This document shows positions 32,268-37,511 of a stretch of 37,511 nucleotides of DNA, one piece after another (position 1 is the stretch's first letter; the number at the start of each line of letters is the position of its first letter). Source of the DNA: an uncultured Prevotellaceae bacterium (GTDB lineage Bacteria; Bacteroidota; Bacteroidia; Bacteroidales; Bacteroidaceae). The stretch lies in the NCBI GenBank assembly GCA_902776685.1, contig CACYRB010000003.1, positions 69,769 to 107,279 of the forward strand. Reading direction: 5' to 3'. The notes below the pieces were generated by a model that did no database searches, was not told the DNA's origin, and saw only the letters and a list, made by a program, of their open reading frames with translations. A program made the translations under genes and the position numbers.

Positions 32268-33719
32268 TTATTCAAATGCACCCATGCGCAACATCTCAAC
32301 CTCTTTCTCGGTGAGGAATCGCCAGTCGCCGCGGCGCACGTTCTTCTTGGTCAGTCCGGCAAACTGCACGCGGTCGAGCTTTGTGACGCGATAGCCGAGG
32401 TGTTCGAAGATGCGTCGCACGATGCGGTTCTTACCCGAGTGAATCTCGATGCCCACCTGGTGTTTGTCGGTGGGGTTGGCATACTCGGCAGCGTCGGCAT
32501 GAATCTCACCGTCTTCCAGCTCAATGCCGTCGACGATCTGCTGCAGGTCGTGCTGGGTGACAGCCTTGTCGAGATATACATGATATACTTTCTTCTTCAG
32601 GAATTTCGGGTGGGTGAGTTTCGAGGCGAGGTCGCCGTCGTTGGTGAGGAGCAGCACACCTGTGGTGTTGCGGTCGAGACGTCCGACGGGATAGATGCGC
32701 TCGGGGCATACCCCCTTCACGATGTCGAGCACGGTCTTGCGCTGTTCGGGGTCGTCGCTTGTGGTGACGCAGTCCTTCGGTTTGTTGAGCAGGATGTAAA
32801 CCTTCTTCTCGAGCGTCACGGGCTCATCGTGGAAGGTCACCTGATCTGTGCGCATTACCTTTGTTCCGAGCTCGGTCACCACAGTTCCGTTCACGGCCAC
32901 TGCACCAGCGGTGATGAAGTCGTCGGCCTCGCGACGGCTGCAAACGCCGGCGTTGGCGAGGAACTTGTTGAGACGGATGGGCTCGTTCGGATCGATATTG
33001 TCTTCGCGATACTCGATGCGCTTCTTCATGCTATATTTAGCCTGGGGATCATATCCAGGTGTATAGGCACGTTTGCGGGGTTTCTGCGGTCCATAGGGAC
33101 GAGGCTGGTAGCCGCCCTGATTGTAACCTCCCTGGTTGTAGCCGCCCTGCTGACGGGGCTGACCGTAGGGGCGGGGCTGATAGCCGCCTTCGCGGTTGTA
33201 GCCGCCCTGCTGACGGGGCTGACCATAGGGACGGGGCTGATAGCCGCCTTCGCGATTGTAGCCGCCCTGCTGACGGGGTTGATAGCCGCCTTCGCGGTTG
33301 TAGCCGCCCTGCTGACGGGGCTGGTAGCCGCCTTCACGGTTGTAGCCGCCCTGCTGACGGGGCTGATAGCCTTCCCGACTATAGCCACTATACTGGCGTG
33401 GCTGATATCCGCCTTCTGAGGAGTAGCTGGCCAGTGGACGAACCGGCTGGTCTTCGTCGTTGTAGCGCGGCCGATAGGGACGGGGCTGACCCGACGACAG
33501 TCCGGCACCGAAGCCCTCAGGACGGAAAGCATCATCTTCGTTGTTGTTACTGTTGTACGTGCGTCCGGTGTGGATGCGTGGACGCTGCGGGCGAGCGCCG
33601 CTGGCACGATACTCGCGCTGATAGGTCGGACGACGGTAGCCTTCACGGCCGCTCTCGTTGTTCTGCTCGGGAGCCTGTTGCTGTTGCTCCTGGTTCAATT
33701 TGTCTTGTTCTTGTTCCAT
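32268..33719 (-). CDS. rRNA pseudouridine synthase (RluB/RsuA family) with disordered N-terminal RGG/Q arm
   Basis: A 483-residue enzyme that isomerises uridine in ribosomal RNA. Residues 1-245 form a low-complexity arm rich in Gln, Gly, Tyr and Arg, with five copies or variants of GGYNREGGYQPRQQ at about 108-205. An S4 RNA-binding domain follows (about 248-295; RLNKFLANAGVCSRREAD), then the RluB/RsuA-type catalytic domain with PVGRLDRNTTG (catalytic D349). The catalytic part alone is the normal size of about 235 residues; the arm doubles the length and looks like the RGG/Y-rich disordered regions of RNA-binding proteins. The DNA repeat (42-bp period) makes the arm prone to length change. It lies upstream of asnS. 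Confidence 0.9.
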   Translation of the reverse strand: MEQEQDKLNQEQQQQAPEQNNESGREGYRRPTYQREYRASGARPQRPRIHTGRTYNSNNNEDDAFRPEGFGAGLSSGQPRPYRPRYNDEDQPVRPLASYSSEGGYQPRQYSGYSREGYQPRQQGGYNREGGYQPRQQGGYNREGGYQPRQQGGYNREGGYQPRPYGQPRQQGGYNREGGYQPRPYGQPRQQGGYNQGGYNQGGYQPRPYGPQKPRKRAYTPGYDPQAKYSMKKRIEYREDNIDPNEPIRLNKFLANAGVCSRREADDFITAGAVAVNGTVVTELGTKVMRTDQVTFHDEPVTLEKKVYILLNKPKDCVTTSDDPEQRKTVLDIVKGVCPERIYPVGRLDRNTTGVLLLTNDGDLASKLTHPKFLKKKVYHVYLDKAVTQHDLQQIVDGIELEDGEIHADAAEYANPTDKHQVGIEIHSGKNRIVRRIFEHLGYRVTKLDRVQFAGLTKKNVRRGDWRFLTEKEVEMLRMGAFE

Positions 33720-33882
33720 AATTCTTTTTCCTTAATCTTTAATTTTTTCTTTAATAATAGCCTCACGGCCAGTTTCAAAATATTCTATAAAAAAATGCTT
33801 ATTTATTTTGTCTGTTATTTTTATTTTCTGTCGAGCTGACGGCAGGTTTCTCTCTCCCCAGGGGGAGTTGGAGGGGACCGGG

Positions 33883-35241
33883 TCAGATGCCGGTATAGTT
33901 GGCCGGGGTGATGGCCTTGAGCTCGGCTTTCACGCCGTCGCCGACGTTGAGGGTATCAATGAACTGCTGTATAGACTCGCGGGTGATGTGCGCATTGGTG
34001 CGCGTGAGTGCTTTCAGAGCCTCGTAGGGATGGGGGTAGCCCTCGCGTCGCAGGATGGTCTGTATGGCCTCGGCCACGACGGGCCATGTCTGGTCAAGGT
34101 CGTCGGCCAGTTTTTCCTTGTTCAGGATGAGCTTGCGCAGGCCCTTGAGCGTGCTTTGCAGAGCGATGGCGGCATGTCCGAAAGGCACGCCCACGTTGCG
34201 CAGCACGGTCGAGTCGGTGAGGTCGCGCTGCAGTCGGCTCACGGGCAGTTTCTGTGCCAGGAACGCCAGCACGGCGTTGGCCATGCCCATGTTGCCCTCG
34301 GAGTTCTCGAAGTCGATGGGGTTCACCTTGTGGGGCATGGCACTCGAGCCCACCTCGCCGGCCTTGATTTTCTGCTTGAAATATTCCATCGAGATATACA
34401 TCCAGAAATCGCGGTCGAGGTCGACGACGATGGTGTTGATGCGGCGCATGGCATCGAAGATGGCGGCCAGACTGTCGTAGTTTGAAATCTGCGTGGTCCA
34501 CTGCTCGCGCTGCAGACCGAGCCGGTCGGCCACGAAGCTGTTGGCAAACGTGCGCCAGTCGATGTCGGGATAGGCCACGTGGTGAGCGTTCATGTTGCCC
34601 GTGGCACCGCCAAACTTGGCCGTCACCGGCAGTTGGCGCATGGCCTTCAGCTGTTCTTCGAGCCGGTAGACGTAGACCTGAATCTCCTTGCCCAGTCGTG
34701 TGGGCGAGGCCGGCTGTCCGTGGGTACGGGCCAGCATGGGCACGTTGCTCCACTCGTCGGCATAGCCGCGCAGCTGACCGATGAGCTCCTCCACCTGTGG
34801 GTAGAAAACCTCTTCGAGCGCCTCTTTCACCGAGAGGGGCACCGACGTGTTGTTGATGTCCTGCGAGGTGAGGCCGAAGTGGATAAATTCGAGGTGAGAG
34901 GCGAGCGAAGTGTTAGAATCGGGATTCTCGCCGATGCGTTCTTTCAAGAAGTATTCCACGGCTTTCACGTCGTGGTTCGTAGTTTGTTCAATCTCCTTCA
35001 CTCGTTTTGCGTCGGCCACCGAGAATTTGCGATAGATGTCGCGCATCAGCTCCTTCGTGGCGGCATCGATGCCTGCCAGCTGGGGCAACGGCAACTCGCT
35101 GAGCGCGATGAAGTATTCCACCTCAACGCGTACGCGATAGCGAATAAGTGCAAATTCGGAAAAATAGTTGGCCAGGTCGACCGTCTTGCCTCTGTAACGC
35201 CCGTCAACGGGTGATATGGCAGTAAGTTCTTCGAGTGTCAT
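33883..35241 (-). CDS. purB: Adenylosuccinate lyase
   Basis: A 452-residue enzyme of the fumarase/aspartase superfamily that cleaves SAICAR and adenylosuccinate in purine synthesis. Motifs visible are the N-terminal SPVDGRY, THGQP with H174, the conserved SSAMPHKVNPIDFEN signature at 299-313 and the KFGGATGN segment. The start is the ATG at 35241; the in-frame TTG at 35247 is rejected. A canonical promoter lies 86-117 bp upstream. Length and domain order match the short bacterial PurB class. It is followed after 163 bp by the pseudouridine synthase gene, which may be read through or have its own start. Confidence 0.96.
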   Translation of the reverse strand: MTLEELTAISPVDGRYRGKTVDLANYFSEFALIRYRVRVEVEYFIALSELPLPQLAGIDAATKELMRDIYRKFSVADAKRVKEIEQTTNHDVKAVEYFLKERIGENPDSNTSLASHLEFIHFGLTSQDINNTSVPLSVKEALEEVFYPQVEELIGQLRGYADEWSNVPMLARTHGQPASPTRLGKEIQVYVYRLEEQLKAMRQLPVTAKFGGATGNMNAHHVAYPDIDWRTFANSFVADRLGLQREQWTTQISNYDSLAAIFDAMRRINTIVVDLDRDFWMYISMEYFKQKIKAGEVGSSAMPHKVNPIDFENSEGNMGMANAVLAFLAQKLPVSRLQRDLTDSTVLRNVGVPFGHAAIALQSTLKGLRKLILNKEKLADDLDQTWPVVAEAIQTILRREGYPHPYEALKALTRTNAHITRESIQQFIDTLNVGDGVKAELKAITPANYTGI

Positions 35242-35326
35242 TTTCAAATGCGATGTGATCTGTATTCTTCAGCCTGCGGCTGTCTGTTATTTCTGGAGAT
35301 TTCTATCTTTACCTTAATTTTCGCTG

Positions 35327-35358
35327 CAAAGATAATTCTTTTTCGCGACATGTGCAAA
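35327..35358 (-). promoter_or_regulatory. Canonical promoter of purB
   Basis: On the minus strand TTTG (35358-35355), 20 bases, then TATCTTTG (35334-35327) is an exact match to the Bacteroidota housekeeping promoter. The expected transcript start gives a leader of about 80 bases. Confidence 0.85.
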
Positions 35359-35552
35359 CTTTCGCGTAATTTTTATGTTCGCGCGTAAAGATGGCGGTCA
35401 CGACCAGCGACACAGGTGTGTTAAAAATGCTTTCAATCGTTAAAACCAGAGTCGCCGTTTCCGGCTTAAAAATCGTAACTTCCGACTCGGAAAAAGCCGT
35501 TTTTCCTCCTTTTCACTTCTCTTTCACTCCCCTTTTTCTCCCCCTCCATTCC

Positions 35553-35662
35553 CCAAAGATATATGTTTCGGGTTGCAAAAGACCATGTTTTGCACTCCAA
35601 AACACGGTCTTTTGGAAGGTGAAAGCTTATCTTTCGCAACCCGAAACATGCATCTTTCAGGG
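35553..35662. repeat. 22-bp imperfect-palindrome array C
   Basis: Five exact 22-bp units start at 35553, 35575, 35597, 35619 and 35641. GTTTCGGGTTGC at 35565-35576 is the perfect reverse complement of GCAACCCGAAAC at 35636-35647, so the outer units pair with each other as well as within themselves. It is followed by GATGAGG repeats as in array B. Confidence 0.88.
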
Positions 35663-35724
35663 ATGAGGGATGAAGGATGAGAAATAAAGGATTGATTAAC
35701 CATCTGATTTACAGACAGATAACA

Positions 35725-35796
35725 ATCTTCCTGATTTTTGCCCGTTTTGCTTACGAATTATGCTCTTCGCACGAAAAACGCAAAAATCAGGAAGAT
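35725..35796. repeat. Perfect 17-bp inverted repeat (hairpin element)
   Basis: ATCTTCCTGATTTTTGC (35725-35741) and GCAAAAATCAGGAAGAT (35780-35796) are exact reverse complements around a 38-base centre that itself pairs partly (CGTTTT/GAAAAAC). TAACA/TGTTA extend the arms outward after a 4-base bulge. No T tract follows, so it is not a standard terminator. Confidence 0.85.
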
Positions 35797-35849
35797 GAAA
35801 TGTTAAAAAGAGAAGACCTCTTTGTTAAAAAATATTTATCAGAATTTTT

Positions 35850-35933
35850 CCGGGGTTTCCGGATATTCCGGGTTTTCCGGAGCATCCGGGATATCCGGAG
35901 TATCCGGAGCTGCCGGTCAATCCGGGCTGCCGG
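35850..35933. repeat. 9-bp-period CCGG array
   Basis: CCGG begins at 35850, 35859, 35868, 35877, 35886, 35895, 35904, 35913 and 35922, exactly nine bases apart, and again at 35930. Linkers are five bases, mostly of the form (G/A)NNNT. It ends 11 bp from the alpha-galactosidase stop. Confidence 0.95.
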
Positions 35934-35944
35934 GTTTCCCCTTT

Positions 35945-37511
35945 TTACTTCACCTTAATCAGCTTCACGCCGTGCGAGGGGATGAAGAAGTTGAGGTCGG
36001 TGGTCGACTGGTCTTGCTGGCGCCAGAGGTCGCGCACCTGCGTCAGACGGCCGAGACCGAGCTGACTGAGGTAGCGGCCGAAGTCGACCGTCGCGTCGTC
36101 GAGCCCCACGTTGAAGATGCCCACGGCGAAGGTGCCGTCGTCGAGCGGGCGCTTCCACACCTGAATGTCGCCGTCGACAATCTCCTGCTTAGCCTGTCGG
36201 CCCAGCGGGTCCTGGTTGACGGCGTTCACCTCGTTGTTGCAGAGCAGACGCACGGTGAACTCGTCCATCTGTGCAATGTCGCAGCCGATGAGCATGTTGG
36301 CGGCCAGCAGTGCCCAGAGCGAGATATGGGTGTACTGCTCGTCGGCATTCAGTCGGGTGTCGCGCAGCTTGTCGCTCCAGCCCACCTTGCCCACGATGAG
36401 CATGTCGGGGTCGTTCCAGTGTCCGGGCTGGGCATATTGCTCCAGACCCACCTGACGGCAGAAGCCGATGTCGTAGAGCGATTCCCACGTGTCGGTGATG
36501 TCGCCCGTGGTGCGCCACGAGTTGGCGTCGACGGCATGTCCCCACTTCCACACCTCGGCCATACCATACTGGCAGAGCGAGTAGAAGATGTCGCGGGGCT
36601 GCTCGCGCAGGAAGCGCTCCATCTTCAGGTAGGGAAGCACATAAGAGGCGACGGTCTTGTCGGGGTTCTTGTCGAACTCGCGCCCGTAGCCGCACCAGTC
36701 GTATTTCAGATAGTCCACACCCCACTCGTTATAGGTCTGCGCGTCTTGCTCCTCGTGGTCGATAGAGCCCAGATAGCGTCCGCAAGTCAGGTCGCCCGGC
36801 GACGAGTAGATGCCGAACTTCAGTCCGTGCGAGTGGAGCCAGTCGCCCAGGCCTTTCATGTCGGGGAATTTCTCGTTGGTTCCGATGGTGCCGTCGGGGT
36901 TGCGCTCGGCCGACTCCCATGCGTCGTCAACGTTGATATAGCTGTAGCCGTAGTCGGCCAGTCCCTTGTCGAGCAGAGCCTGTGCCGACGAGATGACTTT
37001 CTCTTGCGAGACGCTCAAGCCCCAGCAGTTCCATGAGTTCCAACCCATGGGCGGGGTGAGACCGATCTTGTCGCCCACACGCAGAATGAACTCCTGCTCG
37101 CCGCGCCCCTTGGCGTTCTCGGCCACCAGCGTCATCTTGTAGCTTCCGCGCTTCGCGACGCTGCCCGAAAGCACACCCGTCGAGGCATCGACCTCCAGAC
37201 CGTCGGGCTTGTCGACGATGCTGTAGCGCATAGGCTTCTCGCCCGAGAACGCCATGCGCAGGATGATGGGCGAGCCGGGACGCACGCCGTAGACCTTCGG
37301 GCCGTTGTAGCGCGGGGTGAGCGGAGCGTCGGGCGTGAGGATGTACTGCGGCACGAAGGTCTTGGTGAACTGCTTGCCGCTCTTCTGGTCGGTATAGCTG
37401 ACGGCGATGCGCGTCTGGCGGTGGTTGTCGTAGGGCAGGCTCACCACGACAGGTTTCTTGCCCAGACGGACGTTCTTGCGTGCCGACTGATAGACCTCGC
37501 GGGTGAGCATG
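35945..37511 (-). CDS. GH27 alpha-galactosidase, N terminus outside the window
   Basis: At least 521 residues of a glycoside hydrolase family 27 enzyme that removes terminal alpha-galactose. Numbering from the last codon in the window: an Ig-like segment with DASTGVLSGSVAKRGSYKMTLVAEN (about 55-145), then the catalytic barrel starting LTPPMGWNSWNCWG at 151, nucleophile D271 in YLKYDWC, acid/base D337 in SWRTTGDI, and the PGHWNDPDML loop. A C-terminal beta domain ends in VKLIKVK. The frame stays open to the right edge and no signal peptide is seen, so the real start, probably with a further N-terminal binding domain and signal peptide, lies beyond 37511. It would act on galactose side chains of plant polysaccharides or oligosaccharides. 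Confidence 0.93.
   Translation of the reverse strand, partial: MLTREVYQSARKNVRLGKKPVVVSLPYDNHRQTRIAVSYTDQKSGKQFTKTFVPQYILTPDAPLTPRYNGPKVYGVRPGSPIILRMAFSGEKPMRYSIVDKPDGLEVDASTGVLSGSVAKRGSYKMTLVAENAKGRGEQEFILRVGDKIGLTPPMGWNSWNCWGLSVSQEKVISSAQALLDKGLADYGYSYINVDDAWESAERNPDGTIGTNEKFPDMKGLGDWLHSHGLKFGIYSSPGDLTCGRYLGSIDHEEQDAQTYNEWGVDYLKYDWCGYGREFDKNPDKTVASYVLPYLKMERFLREQPRDIFYSLCQYGMAEVWKWGHAVDANSWRTTGDITDTWESLYDIGFCRQVGLEQYAQPGHWNDPDMLIVGKVGWSDKLRDTRLNADEQYTHISLWALLAANMLIGCDIAQMDEFTVRLLCNNEVNAVNQDPLGRQAKQEIVDGDIQVWKRPLDDGTFAVGIFNVGLDDATVDFGRYLSQLGLGRLTQVRDLWRQQDQSTTDLNFFIPSHGVKLIKVK

Larger units (their letters stand above)
35359..35944. other. Gene-free region between purB and the alpha-galactosidase
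   Basis: About 590 bp without a supported gene. In order it holds AT-rich sequence with short palindromes (for example AAAAAGCCGTTTTT), palindrome array C, GATGAGG repeats, a perfect 17-bp inverted repeat and a 9-bp-period CCGG array. Frames across it (35677-35958 and 35822 on) only translate the CCGG repeat as FRx or SGx triplets and are not credible. Confidence 0.75.

Noticed and set aside
35677-35958. Possible 93-residue protein with FRx/IRx repeats
   Set aside because: It crosses the hairpin element and the CCGG array; there is no promoter and no recognisable fold.
35822-37036. Collagen-like SGxSGx frame on the plus strand
   Set aside because: The repeat part is only the translation of the CCGG array and the rest is antisense to the GH27 enzyme.

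Overview
This window looks like a chromosomal segment of a Bacteroidales bacterium, most likely a Prevotellaceae member with a rather high GC content. The evidence is promoter boxes of the Bacteroidota type (TTTG-N20-TAnnTTTG upstream of rimP and purB; TAnnTTTG -7 boxes elsewhere), A-rich translation starts without Shine-Dalgarno sequences, and many families typical of the phylum: an ECF sigma factor paired with a short membrane protein, a carboxypeptidase-regulatory-domain outer membrane receptor, a DUF4369/thioredoxin-like lipoprotein, YARHG and DUF3160 proteins, and a SufD ending in a CxxCxxC tail. No tRNA, rRNA, phage, transposase or CRISPR genes were found.

Layout. 1-2001 (+): 37-bp tandem repeats, argB, then an ECF sigma factor overlapped by its probable membrane anti-sigma partner, with an ECF-type promoter in front. 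2002-2633: terminator, -7 box and a strongly folded RNA candidate leading into a TonB-receptor-like gene (2634-5324, +). 5338-5874 (-): NUDIX hydrolase. 6151-11020 (+): two duplicated secreted esterases, a repeat lipoprotein, a DUF805 membrane protein, and a NahK-like sugar kinase coupled to a CBM9-like protein. 11530-18102 (-): a five-gene run of exported proteins (YARHG protein, thioredoxin-like lipoprotein without CxxC, calcium-loop protein, YARHG-DUF3160 protein, CapA-like protein), divergent from a small secreted protein at 18224.

18880-28301 (+) is the core block: rimP-nusA-infB with a canonical promoter and a terminator-like leader hairpin, then sufB-sufC-sufD for Fe-S cluster assembly. 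28420-35241 (-) holds pnp, asnS, a large-ribosomal-subunit type pseudouridine synthase with a long RGG/Q-rich disordered arm, and purB. The right edge carries a GH27 alpha-galactosidase on the minus strand, cut by the window end.

The most unusual content is not protein coding. Three intergenic regions carry arrays of five 22-bp imperfect palindromes. GC-rich palindromic elements sit inside the reading frames of a lipoprotein gene and sufB, and a related long palindrome lies between sufB and sufC. A CCGG tetramer recurs every 9 bp nine times next to the alpha-galactosidase gene, and a 14-bp simple repeat separates nusA from infB. The folded RNA at about 2353-2562 is the best candidate for an undescribed or poorly described element; it could be a 6S-type RNA or a cis-acting leader.
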